In this document: positions 9,502 through 17,939 of the stretch, in pieces
Position numbering within the stretch: the stretch's first letter is position 1
How the letters are laid out: every line of letters begins with the position of its first letter
DNA from: an uncultured Schlesneria sp.
Lineage (GTDB): Bacteria > Planctomycetota > Planctomycetia > Planctomycetales > Planctomycetaceae
DNA length: 64,000 nt
NCBI GenBank assembly: GCA_903834925.1
Contig: CAILLA010000020.1
Span: 26,943 to 90,942, forward strand
Direction of reading: 5' to 3'
Notes under the pieces: model-generated
Seen by the model: only the letters and a program-made list of their open reading frames with translations
What the model was told of the DNA's origin: nothing
The model's database searches: none
Translations under genes and position numbers: made by a program

Positions 9502-10129
9502 CGGGTGTTCAAAAGGGCATGTTATCCTCTGGTTGCGGCCACAATACGTCCACTACATCTCATCAGTTGTGGCTATTCGCCTGGCGCCCCTGTGCTTGTT
9601 CGACATTTCTTCGCGAATTTCAAGAATTGTCGGTGGCCAAACTGGATACCGAGTCTAACATCAAACCGAACTAGAGCCTTGCAGATCAATCTGGAACGAA
9701 AAATCTCAGAGATCGGCAGTCTCAGATGGCAATGGACAACCGAGCTCGGCTCGCAATTAAGGTCGTTGCCTGGTGGTTCTGTTTTGGAGGTTGAAGCAAG
9801 GGGAAGCACAAGCAGCCCGTGGTTTCACTTTTCGCGGGCAGGCTATTCATGGCAGGGGCCGCGTGTCAGTTGTTGGTTGAATGCACAGTCCACTTGAATT
9901 CGATCGGTTTGCTAAAGCGTAGCCGTTTGGTTGCCGCTGAAGGGTGTTGATTGGCGCTGGCGGATGGTGCTCAAAATAAAGGAGAAATAAGATTTCAATT
10001 CGGTGGCCCGCGCATGCGCCGTTAGAAGCAAAGGTTGCGGTGAGTCAGGCAACAGCGGGAGAAATTCTGGCAGGTGTCGATCGCGGATTCTGGCGGTTTC
10101 CCGGTTTTTTGGCGATCCCGCAACGCGGT

Positions 10130-10693
10130 GGGCTGTACATTGAAAACTCGAATAATTGCAACGCACTCAAGGCTTGTGTCAAAGCTTGGGGGGGTGAATG
10201 GACCTGGGCGAATTCCGTCGTGCTCGACAGGCTAAGGTCATCGCGAGGAAACATTTTCCAAATGGGGTTGTCGTCTGGCTCACTTGGGTCATCCGTTTAG
10301 GTTCACAAGAGAATCTCAACGAATCATTCAACCAACGGGTCGCCGTCATTCCCTTCACGAAAATCATCGTTGCTGAAAAAGGAACCGACCCAATCGGCTT
10401 CCGTGCGCGATGGGCTGTTCATTGAAAACTCGAATAATTGCCCCCATTCGAAGCTAGTGCCAAAGCTTGGGGGCGATTGAAGCATGGTGCGTTCTGTTGC
10501 GCTCGGCAGGCCAAGGCCGGCGCGAGAAAACATTTTCCAAATGGGGTTATCGTCCGGCTCATGTGGGTCATTCGTTCAGGTTCGTCGGAGAATCTCAACG
10601 AATTATTCAACAGATGGGCTACCGTAAGTCCTTTTGCGTAAATCATCGCTGAAAACGGAACCGACCCAAACGGTGTCCGTGCGCGGTGGGTAC
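10130..10693. repeat. Tandem duplication, unit about 282 bp
   Basis: Copy 1 starts at 10130 and copy 2 at 10412, both beginning GGGCTGT(A/T)CATTGAAAAC. A third, truncated start appears near 10685. The copies differ at roughly one base in five, spread over the unit, with some indels. Short open frames exist on both strands of each copy, but differences are not concentrated at third codon positions. Confidence 0.8.
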
Positions 10694-11130
10694 TGCATAT
10701 GGACCGTATGGATCAATTCCTGTTTTTCATTTTTGTCCTCGGGAGATACCGCGTGGCTTCATGGTTCGCGTTGGAGTCGACATTCCCTGACAAAATTATA
10801 TTGATTAACCAAAATTCGACCGGCTTGAAGCATCGTTTGTGCATTAAGTCACTCGACTCCACGTGAAATTGACTGCCTTTACGATTTTTTCAGCGAATCA
10901 CAGGGTGTCTACTTATGCTATTGATTTCCCTTCGACGTCGTTGCAGAAGTCGAGCTGTGCAATGGCTGGAGCAACTCAAGTCGGTAGTAACGTATTAGTT
11001 GTAAACAAAGTGCTGTGCGCGACGACCTCGTCCGAGCCGGGGTGTGATTTAAACAATTCGCCCGTCCATGCGAAACGTTCTTTAAATTCAATTTGAAGTT
11101 CCCTGTCTGGCGCAATCACCTGCCCTGATT

Positions 11131-11324
11131 GGCAACGCCGTGAAGGATTTTCCAAAACGATACCGACGTGACGTGCCACTGCATCGGAGTCTTCTCCGAC
11201 GCAGTGTCTTCAACCCGTAAACTAGCAATTGTAAGACACTGAGTGACCGAAGACGGTCATTCAGTGGCACAAGAATTCGTTCGAACCGTTGTTTTCCCGT
11301 AGAAAAATCCTTCACGGCGTTGCC
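11131..11324 (-). mobile_element. MITE-like element with terminal inverted repeats and target duplication
   Basis: The ends at 11131-11151 and 11304-11324 are exact 21-bp inverted repeats (GGCAACGCCGTGAAGG... inward). The 194-bp element is flanked on both sides by TGATT, which reads as a 5-bp target-site duplication. Inside, 11173-11270 carries two imperfect hairpins (a bounded GTGCCACTG...CAGTG pair) that recur elsewhere in the window at 22972-23010, 54371-54467, 60469-60566 and 63857-63942. No coding capacity, so mobilisation would need a transposase in trans. Confidence 0.75.
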
Positions 11325-12553
11325 TGATTGGGATACGACTGCATTAAAACAATCACCAAAACATAATTGACAACGTAAATGCCTTCATTTTTCCATTTCA
11401 TACACAGAAAGCCCAATCGCTATTTGAGCCAGCGAGCAAGCGTCTGCTGTATTGCCGGCGGGCGAATTTCAAAATTGTCGGATTTTGGCAGGGATTGGAT
11501 AACATGTGTCTCCACACAGGGATGCCCTGATCGGACCACATTTTGAACACATTTATCAACCAGAGTATGCACGTACTAATAAAACGACAAATATCATTAG
11601 CGATAATGATAGTACAGACTCACTGATAAAGTAGTTCTGTGATGAATAAACATGCATTATGTCATATGTATTCAAATGAGGAGGTTACCATTGTGAGTTC
11701 GCACTAAATGATCCCATACACTTATTTAACGATAATATGTAACTCCGCGTTTGAGTGTTCGCGTGTGTGTAACACCGCTCAATAAACTGAAAACGGTATC
11801 CATCGTTTTGCGTTATTTAAAAGGGCGAGGTCTGTAAAAATGACAATTAATAGTGAAGGTTCGATTGCATGATTGCAAATCAAGCGACTTTTGTGTTTTT
11901 GCAGCGAATTTGTTGCGTGCAAGCAAACGACTGGGCGAATAGGAAATGTCCGTAAATTAATGAAAGTGCTTGAGAAAACGTGATATCTCTAATGTACGTG
12001 GCATCGCTACGCTGCTTAGAGGTGCAGTCGACAAACGCAAGCGTCAGGAGGGAACTGCGTTGAGCAGTCTGTTGCTTAGGCTCTTTTCGAATTGCACACG
12101 TGTGGAATTGCGGTGCTTTGAGAGGCTTCGATGCTAGAAATATCGCAAACTTAAGTCGCTTTGGTTATTTGATCGTCAAAAATGAAATGTGCCGACAGGA
12201 CGGAACCGATTTTAAAGGTTCTCGCCTGTTATTTGAGAATGCGTGGCACGTGAGAGAGTTGAAAGATAGTAGTCGCAATCACGTAATCGTCAAATGCGTT
12301 GCGCTATGGAAAAATATAAAGGGGGGGCGAGTAGATGCTCTTGTAATAGTCGAATTCGGAAAGGTGTTTCAGGAATTGGAGTCGACCACTGATTAGCGAG
12401 TGTCATCGAGTGGTGGCGGTGAGAAGTATGGAGGCGAGTTGGTCGTTTGACCAGTTGATCGCTTGAGTTGAGTGATTTGCTGGAAGCGAATGTGGTTCCA
12501 GTGTGTGATAAAAACTGAACGTTTCGTGTGTTTAATAAATGAAAGACTGTTTT

Positions 12554-13234
12554 ATGAAGAAGTTCGCATTGAATCTGTCTGCTGTTGTTGTTTTCGCCGC
12601 CAGTGTCGTCGCGAGTCAATCGTCGGCGATAGCGGGATCGATTTTTTACACAGCTCACGTTGATCCACAAGCTACGTCATTTAGCACGCCTGTAGGACTT
12701 AATCGATTTGACACGTCATTGGGAACGCTGACCGACGTCACGATTTCATTTACTGCGAATATTGTCGCAGAGGTTGACGTTTTTAATTCCACGGGAAGCT
12801 CGAAGGCTTTTACGAATGCACACGCTACCATACCGGTCAGTGTTGTTGGACCCGACGGGTCAAAGGCAAGTGGATTAGCAGTAGCGGGTCCGTTTAATGG
12901 AACGGCCTTGGTTGGGTTTAATGCTTTTACCGGAATCACCGGTTCAACGTCCGGTTCGGATATTGTTGCATCCTCGAGTTGGTCGCAGTATGAGGGTTCC
13001 GGTTTAGCATTACTGACGTTTAATTTTAATGGTGATACCGGTACGTTCGCTGGAAGCGCAAATAATGGGGTCTTCTTCGGTGGAAGTGCGACGGCCAGCG
13101 GGGACGTTAAGGTGACGTATACTTATAACCCGCCAGCAGTACCGGAGCCATCGACATTCGCGTTGATGGGTCTTGGTGGAGTGGGTCTCGCGATCGGTAC
13201 TTACCGCCGACGTCAGGCTGCTGCTGGGGTGTGA
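12554..13234 (+). CDS. PEP-CTERM sorting domain protein
   Basis: A 226-residue exported protein. It begins with a signal peptide (MKKFALNLSAVVVFAASV..., likely cut after SSAIAG near 28), followed by a low-complexity beta-rich region high in Ser, Thr, Gly and Ala. It ends with the exosortase signal VPEPST, a hydrophobic segment and the basic tail YRRRQ. Such proteins are cut and placed on the cell surface by exosortase, whose gene is not in this window. The start at 12554 gives a normal signal peptide; ATG 12539 is also in frame. A strong terminator follows. Confidence 0.9.
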   Translation: MKKFALNLSAVVVFAASVVASQSSAIAGSIFYTAHVDPQATSFSTPVGLNRFDTSLGTLTDVTISFTANIVAEVDVFNSTGSSKAFTNAHATIPVSVVGPDGSKASGLAVAGPFNGTALVGFNAFTGITGSTSGSDIVASSSWSQYEGSGLALLTFNFNGDTGTFAGSANNGVFFGGSATASGDVKVTYTYNPPAVPEPSTFALMGLGGVGLAIGTYRRRQAAAGV

Positions 13235-13266
13235 GCGGTGACAAGTTGAAATGACAAATGTGGCCA

Positions 13267-13299
13267 GGCCGCACGGTAACGTGCGGCCTTTTCCTTTTT
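13267..13299 (+). terminator. Rho-independent terminator after the PEP-CTERM gene
   Basis: A perfect nine-base-pair stem, GGCCGCACG with CGTGCGGCC, and a GTAA loop are followed by TTTTCCTTTTT. It lies 33 bp after the PEP-CTERM stop codon. Confidence 0.9.
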
Positions 13300-13339
13300 G
13301 TGAGTGCTTCAGGACAGTTTGACATCTGGCAACGAGAAA

Positions 13340-14554
13340 TTACCGGTCGAGTAGGTTCAAGAGTTGATGGGCGGCAGCCTCTGCGAATTCTTGGTCATTG
13401 ATGTGGTTGTTCAGCGGAATCACTTCCACCGACCTGTGTGTCCTCTGAATTCCGTCGTATAAGGCCTCGCGCGCAGCGGGATCATCAAATGCCTTGCCGG
13501 TCTGATCGATTGCCGATACTCCTTTCAGGGGGATCAGGATCACCGTCGGACCCGTCGCCGCAGCCGCTTTTTGTCCGATCTCTTCCCCCAGCTTCCGGTT
13601 TTCGTCGATGGTCGTTCGCATTAGCGTGACCGTTGCATTGTGCTGATAGAACTTGCGGTCCTTGAATTTGTCGGGAACCGTGTTTGGAGCGCCGAAGTTG
13701 ACCATGTCGAGTGCGCCGATCGAGATCACCTGTGGAATCCCATTTCGACCTGCCGCTGTCAGGCGACCGGGTCCAGCCGTCAGTATTCCGCCGACAAGTT
13801 CATCCGCCAGTTCCGTCGTCGTGATATCGAGTACCCCGGCAAACATTCCATCGGCGATCAATCCTTCCATCGCTTCGCCACCAATACCGGTAGCGTGAAA
13901 GACGACGACTTCATATCCCGCCTGTTCGAGGATCTGGCGTGCACGTTCTACGCAAGGGGTCGTGACTCCGAACATTGTTGCTGCGATCAATGGCCGGTTT
14001 TGTGCCTCAGTCTCGTGATTGACCGGAACGGGAAACGTCACCATTCCAGCCATCGCCCGCGCCGCATTGGCAAGGATCGTTCGACTGATACGATTCAGAC
14101 CCGCAATATCGACGACCGCGTTGAGCATCAGGATGTCTTTACTGCCGACGTAGGGTCTTGTCTGTCCCGACGCCAATGTGCTGACCATCAGTTTGGGTAC
14201 ACCGAGCGGCAACAATCTCATCGCCGCCGTTCCGATCGTGGTCCCTGCGGAACCTCCTATTGAGAGTACGCCAGACACGTCGCCGCGAGCATGAGCTGTG
14301 GCGACGATCTTCGCGGCACCGATTGCAGCAAAGGTGACAGCTTCTCCTCGGTCTCCCTTTTTACGGACGGCCTCCAGCGCGGTACAGGCTGCTTCGAAAA
14401 TCGCCTCGCGTAAAACATCCGCTGCAATTGTCGGTTCACCAAGACAGCCTGTGTCGACAACACAGGTCGCCACACCGAATTCATGCAACAAGTCGCGAAC
14501 GAATCCGACTTCGGTCCCTTTGGTATCCAACGTTCCAAGAATGTAGACAGTCAT
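13340..14554 (-). CDS. Tm-1-like ATP-binding protein (UPF0261 family)
   Basis: A 404-residue soluble protein starting MTVYILGTLDTKGTE, the conserved N-terminal signature of the Tm-1-like/UPF0261 family. The family is related to the tomato Tm-1 resistance protein and binds nucleotide; its bacterial role is not settled. Glycine-rich segments such as LSIGGSAGTTIGTAAM near residue 90 and VISIGALDMVNFGAP near 275 fit the two-domain family pattern, and length is normal. GGAG precedes the ATG at 14554. The first codons, start codon and ribosome-binding site are repeated twice further upstream (see the 103-bp repeats), giving an open frame that could be misread as an N-terminal extension to 14641. 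Confidence 0.85.
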   Translation of the reverse strand: MTVYILGTLDTKGTEVGFVRDLLHEFGVATCVVDTGCLGEPTIAADVLREAIFEAACTALEAVRKKGDRGEAVTFAAIGAAKIVATAHARGDVSGVLSIGGSAGTTIGTAAMRLLPLGVPKLMVSTLASGQTRPYVGSKDILMLNAVVDIAGLNRISRTILANAARAMAGMVTFPVPVNHETEAQNRPLIAATMFGVTTPCVERARQILEQAGYEVVVFHATGIGGEAMEGLIADGMFAGVLDITTTELADELVGGILTAGPGRLTAAGRNGIPQVISIGALDMVNFGAPNTVPDKFKDRKFYQHNATVTLMRTTIDENRKLGEEIGQKAAAATGPTVILIPLKGVSAIDQTGKAFDDPAAREALYDGIQRTHRSVEVIPLNNHINDQEFAEAAAHQLLNLLDR

Positions 14555-14765
14555 CGAGACTCCTTCAGTAGGGTGGGACAAGTCTTCGAAGTCCCACCGA
14601 GTCGGCGCAAAGGCCGGTCCCTTTAGTATCCAACGTTCCAAGAATGTAGATAGTCATCGAGACTCCTTTAGTAGGGTGGGACAAGTCTTCGAAGTCCCAC
14701 CGAGTCGGCGCAAAGGCCGGTCCCTTTGGTATCCAACGTTCCAAGAATGCAGACGGTCACCGAGA
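14514..14765. repeat. Three copies of a 103-bp unit carrying the 5' end of the Tm-1-like gene
   Basis: The landmark CCAACGTTCCAAGAATG occurs at 14527, 14630 and 14733, an exact 103-bp period. Each unit contains the first 14 or so codons of the gene, its start codon and GGAG site, and a GTGGGAC palindrome. Copy 2 keeps an ATG (14657); copy 3 has a GTG in its place. Confidence 0.9.
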
Positions 14766-14798
14766 CTCCTTTAGTTCCACCGCTTCGGCGGAAACACT

Positions 14799-14916
14799 GG
14801 TGGGACTTCGAGGACTTGTCCCACGTGACGCACACAATCCAACCTGGTGACGTGGCGGAAACACTGGTGGGACTTCGAAGACTTGTCCCACCCTACAATT
14901 ACTTGTCCCACCCTAC
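14799..14916. repeat. Cluster of GTGGGAC/GTCCCAC palindromes
   Basis: Two full palindromes (14799-14824 and 14867-14895) and a half copy (about 14901-14916) follow the 103-bp repeats and end three bases from the FG-GAP gene's stop. Both full copies are preceded by the phrase CGGCGGAAACACTGG or GGCGGAAACACTGG. Confidence 0.75.
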
Positions 14917-14918
14917 GC

Positions 14919-16109
14919 TTACTTCCCTTGGTTCAAATACAACTTCACGTTTTGGGTTGCTCGGCCACCGGCCAGAAGATCTGGTTTTCCGTCCCCGTTG
15001 AAATCCGCCACTAGAGCGTCTTCCACCGCAACGCCCCCGTTATCAATCACGTGCTTGGTCCACTTCTGACCGGCTGTGTCGTCACACGAAAAGACGTAGA
15101 GGCCAGGTCCTTTGACTTGACCTGTTCCCGCTTCACGATGCCCAATCACCAGTTCATCGGTGCCATCTCCATCCAGGTCAGCCGCCCAGACAGCATGCCC
15201 TTGTTTCATCGAATCTTCGATCACAGTCCGTTTCAATGGCAGCGACTTGTCCTTGTTTTCTGTATAGACAGCCACACTGGTACCGTGCATCGGTTCCACG
15301 GTCGCGAGGAAGCGTCCCCCTCCATTCAGCTTTCCGAGCTTGATCTCTCCTGCACCGCGAAATTCTGCTTTATCTGATTCCGCTCCAACTCCGAGCAGAG
15401 ACTTTTGAAATGTATTCGTCGATTTGCGAATCAGCGAAACCCCTTCTTCGCTTGCTGTGATCGTGTCGAGTTGTCCGTCACCGTCCCAGTCGACATGGGT
15501 ATGGTTATGCATGCGGTTGAGTGTTTCATCGAGTGCCGCAGACGGCCAGCGATCGGTCTTCGGTACAGCGGGGATGGAAAAAGCCAGCAAGCGAACGCCG
15601 GTTTTGCCTTCGATGCTGCGATTCAGGGGTGAGACGACGAGTTGCGGCTGACCTGTCCCGAGGACATCGGCAACACTCATGCGATGAGTGCTTCGTTCAT
15701 GGGCGATCAAATGAACCGACCACTTGTCATCCGGGTTCTGGCCTCGGGTGATCCATTGAATGCTTCCGGTATTGGTTTTGATCCAGCCAGCCCCCAAAAC
15801 GAAATCAATCTTGCCATCACCATCAACGTCGTGGGCGGCGATGCAGACATTGTCCATCTCAGTCTGATCTTCCAGGATGATATGCTTCGTCCAGCTTGGT
15901 GCCTCATACCACTGAACGCGGTTCTCGCTGACCGCAACGATATCCAGTTTTCCGTCGCCGTTGACGTCAGCCTTGGCGACGGCATAGCAAACGGTCCCGA
16001 TTTTTGGGTCGATCACTTGTTCGACGAACTTGGGACATCCGGCAAACGCCGATTGCGCCTGTGTCATCGCAAGTTGAATCAGCAAAACAAATGAAAATAG
16101 ACGATTCAT
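14919..16109 (-). CDS. Secreted FG-GAP/VCBS repeat protein
   Basis: A 396-residue exported protein. The signal peptide MNRLFSFVLLIQLAMTQAQSA is followed by repeated calcium-loop motifs of the form D-x-N/D-G-D-G: DVNGDGKLDIV, DVDGDGKIDFV, DWDGDGQLDTI, DLDGDGTDELV and DFNGDGKPDLL. These define FG-GAP/VCBS propeller blades, so a seven-bladed calcium-stabilised propeller is expected, acting in the periplasm or outside the cell. Binding partner unknown. The start at 16109 is chosen because it begins the signal peptide; the open frame upstream crosses a palindromic repeat. It lies 229 bp after the DUF1552 gene on the same strand. Confidence 0.85.
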   Translation of the reverse strand: MNRLFSFVLLIQLAMTQAQSAFAGCPKFVEQVIDPKIGTVCYAVAKADVNGDGKLDIVAVSENRVQWYEAPSWTKHIILEDQTEMDNVCIAAHDVDGDGKIDFVLGAGWIKTNTGSIQWITRGQNPDDKWSVHLIAHERSTHRMSVADVLGTGQPQLVVSPLNRSIEGKTGVRLLAFSIPAVPKTDRWPSAALDETLNRMHNHTHVDWDGDGQLDTITASEEGVSLIRKSTNTFQKSLLGVGAESDKAEFRGAGEIKLGKLNGGGRFLATVEPMHGTSVAVYTENKDKSLPLKRTVIEDSMKQGHAVWAADLDGDGTDELVIGHREAGTGQVKGPGLYVFSCDDTAGQKWTKHVIDNGGVAVEDALVADFNGDGKPDLLAGGRATQNVKLYLNQGK

Positions 16110-16165
16110 GAAATAGCCTTTTTCAGGACCGTATTTGTTAAGTAGAGACACTAAAAAAATAAAAC

Positions 16166-16292
16166 CCAGGCGAGCCGGGGGTGTAAACCCTAGGATTTTT
16201 AAACGTGCGCACTGCCAGAACGCCCGACCCCCTCTTCTGACCCATCCGCAATACAGAAGAATCCGGGGATTAACATCCCCGGCTCGCCTGTC
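16166..16292. repeat. Inverted repeat with GGCGAGCCGGGG arms
   Basis: The left arm (16166-16198) begins CCAGGCGAGCCGGGG; the right arm (16260-16291) ends CCCCGGCTCGCC. They enclose about 60 bases. A related arm starts at 49492. The element fills the gap between the DUF1552 and FG-GAP genes. Confidence 0.75.
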
Positions 16293-16338
16293 GTTCTTTG
16301 GATTGAAAGCGGCAAAACAATGACGGTACCCGCACCGA

Positions 16339-17661
16339 TCAAACTTCTGCCAGGGCTTCTGTTGCGTCGCCGAACTTATCAAGACGAATATTCATCTTGT
16401 CCATCATCGACATGTACAAGCGACACATCTGGCGATTCGGCTTGTCGCGGTAATCGAGCACTTTGCCGGTTTGGATTTTTCCGCCACCGCGACCAACCAT
16501 CACCACTGGCAACTGGCTGGCATCGTGACTGCCGCTCATCATGCTTGAGCAGAACATCAGCATCGAGTTGTCGAGTGCCGTTCGTTCTCCTTCCTGAATC
16601 GAATCGAGTTTCTTCGCAATGTATGCCAGTTGTTCGACGAAGAACTGATTCACCTTCAGCCAATCGGGGGTGTCCGAATGCGACAACAAATGGTGGATCA
16701 TGTAATCGACATTCAGATGCGGGAATCGGAGTGACGAATGATCGTTATTCAATTTCAGCGTACAGATTCGCGTTGTATCAGTCTGGAAGCCGAGGACCAT
16801 GATATCGCACATTAAACGCATGTGGTCAGCAATATTCTGCGGAATCCCTTCGGCGGGTCGAGGGAGATTCGGTTTGTCGAGCGTTGGACGCCAGCCTTGC
16901 AGCTCACCTTGCTTTCCTGCATTTTCAATCCGCTGTTCGACATCGCGAACGGAATCCAGGTACTCATCAAGTTTGCGCTGGTCAGACGTGCTGATCTCAC
17001 GTCGAATCTGTTTTGCATCGCTCAAAACCGCGTCCAGCACGCTCTTGTCACCCTTCTGAACTTCGTCTTTAAACAAGCGGTCGAAGGCGAGTGAGGGATA
17101 CAATTCCAGCGGAGTTGGCGTTGTCGGCGAACTCCACGAAATGTGCGAGCTATAGATCATTGAGTAATTTTTATGAACCGACGGATTTCCCGGTTCGCAC
17201 CCCAACACCAGACTGGGGACTTTTGTCGACCGTCCGTAGGTTTGGGCAAGCAGTTGATCGACGCTCGTTCCCGAATGAATCTCACCCCCGGCAGCGAGTG
17301 GTGCACCCGACAGCAGGTTGCCCGTTTGCGAGCTGTGAATATTCCCTTTGAGGGCCTGTTCGTTGAAAAGCCCCTTGATGAACAACGTCTTGTCGCGGAA
17401 TCCATTCAGCGGTGCCAGCACCTGACCAAACTCAAGTCCCTGTCCGGTCTCTTTGGCCCACCATTCCTTCGCGTGAAATCCGTTTCCAGCAAAGAGGACC
17501 GCCAGGCGGACAGGAGCTTCGCTCGCCTTTTGATTGCCGCGAGTCTCGTCGCCCCAGACCTTCAGTGATTCCATCCAGGGCAAGGCCATCGTGACCCCCA
17601 GCCCTCGAAGGAATGTACGCCGATCAAACGGATGCGAGACGGAGGAATTTTCGGAGTGCAT
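16339..17661 (-). CDS. DUF1552 protein
   Basis: A 440-residue protein with the typical DUF1552 start, DRRTFLRGLGVTMALPWMES, a twin-arginine-like export signal without a strict second Arg. Internal segments such as SGTSVDQLLAQ and VLGFQTDTTRICTLKL are family-like, and the C-terminal part has LMFCSSMMSGSHDAS and MVGRGGGKI, reminiscent of the alkaline-phosphatase-like DUF1501 fold. DUF1552 genes commonly follow DUF1592 genes in planctomycetes, as here, and the two products probably work together in the periplasm. The biochemical role of the pair is unknown. The gene lies about 280 bp downstream of the DUF1592 gene on the same strand. Confidence 0.9.
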   Translation of the reverse strand: MHSENSSVSHPFDRRTFLRGLGVTMALPWMESLKVWGDETRGNQKASEAPVRLAVLFAGNGFHAKEWWAKETGQGLEFGQVLAPLNGFRDKTLFIKGLFNEQALKGNIHSSQTGNLLSGAPLAAGGEIHSGTSVDQLLAQTYGRSTKVPSLVLGCEPGNPSVHKNYSMIYSSHISWSSPTTPTPLELYPSLAFDRLFKDEVQKGDKSVLDAVLSDAKQIRREISTSDQRKLDEYLDSVRDVEQRIENAGKQGELQGWRPTLDKPNLPRPAEGIPQNIADHMRLMCDIMVLGFQTDTTRICTLKLNNDHSSLRFPHLNVDYMIHHLLSHSDTPDWLKVNQFFVEQLAYIAKKLDSIQEGERTALDNSMLMFCSSMMSGSHDASQLPVVMVGRGGGKIQTGKVLDYRDKPNRQMCRLYMSMMDKMNIRLDKFGDATEALAEV

Positions 17662-17939
17662 GGAATTGATCCTTAAAAGTAACGGCTAGAAATATTCAAG
17701 ACAGTGTTGATGTTGTGGCTCTGGGGACAGGCGAGGAGAATTCTTCGTTTAACCCGCAGCCGTAGGCGCAGGCGGATCGGTGTTCAGCCGATCTCTTCGG
17801 ATTTCGCTGCGCAATGGATAGCAATGGGACCATGAGAAATGACACCTCGGTTTTTGACTCGATCGCCGTGCGACGCGCTTCTCTGCGAGGCGCGGTTAAA
17901 CGACAAAATAATTTGAACACCCGCCCCTTCTTCAATACT

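Larger units (their letters stand above)
9502..12553. other. Three-kilobase stretch without convincing genes
   Basis: No open frame here shows domains, a good start site or consistent coding character. The stretch holds the 282-bp tandem duplication (10130-10693), a small element with terminal inverted repeats (11131-11324), and from about 11325 to 12530 a visibly AT-rich segment. Short frames at 9505-9897, 10863-11096 and 12100-12396 look accidental. Confidence 0.6.

Noticed and set aside
9505..9897. A 130-residue reading frame after the ACP gene
   Set aside because: No domain, poor codon character, overlaps equally long frames on both strands.
10179..10646. Two similar short proteins, one per 282-bp repeat copy
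   Set aside because: Similarity follows from the DNA duplication; changes are not biased to silent positions, and both strands are open.
10916..11000. N-terminus of a large surface protein (reading RSRAVQWLEQLKS)
   Set aside because: It recalls the LEQLESR-type start of planctomycete surface proteins but stops after 27 codons, and the continuation is not convincing.
12100..12396. A 98-residue frame in the AT-rich segment
   Set aside because: Composition and lack of motifs suggest chance; no Shine-Dalgarno.
14514..14765. CRISPR-like array
   Set aside because: Three 103-bp units are contiguous duplications with no unique spacers and contain the start of a known gene.
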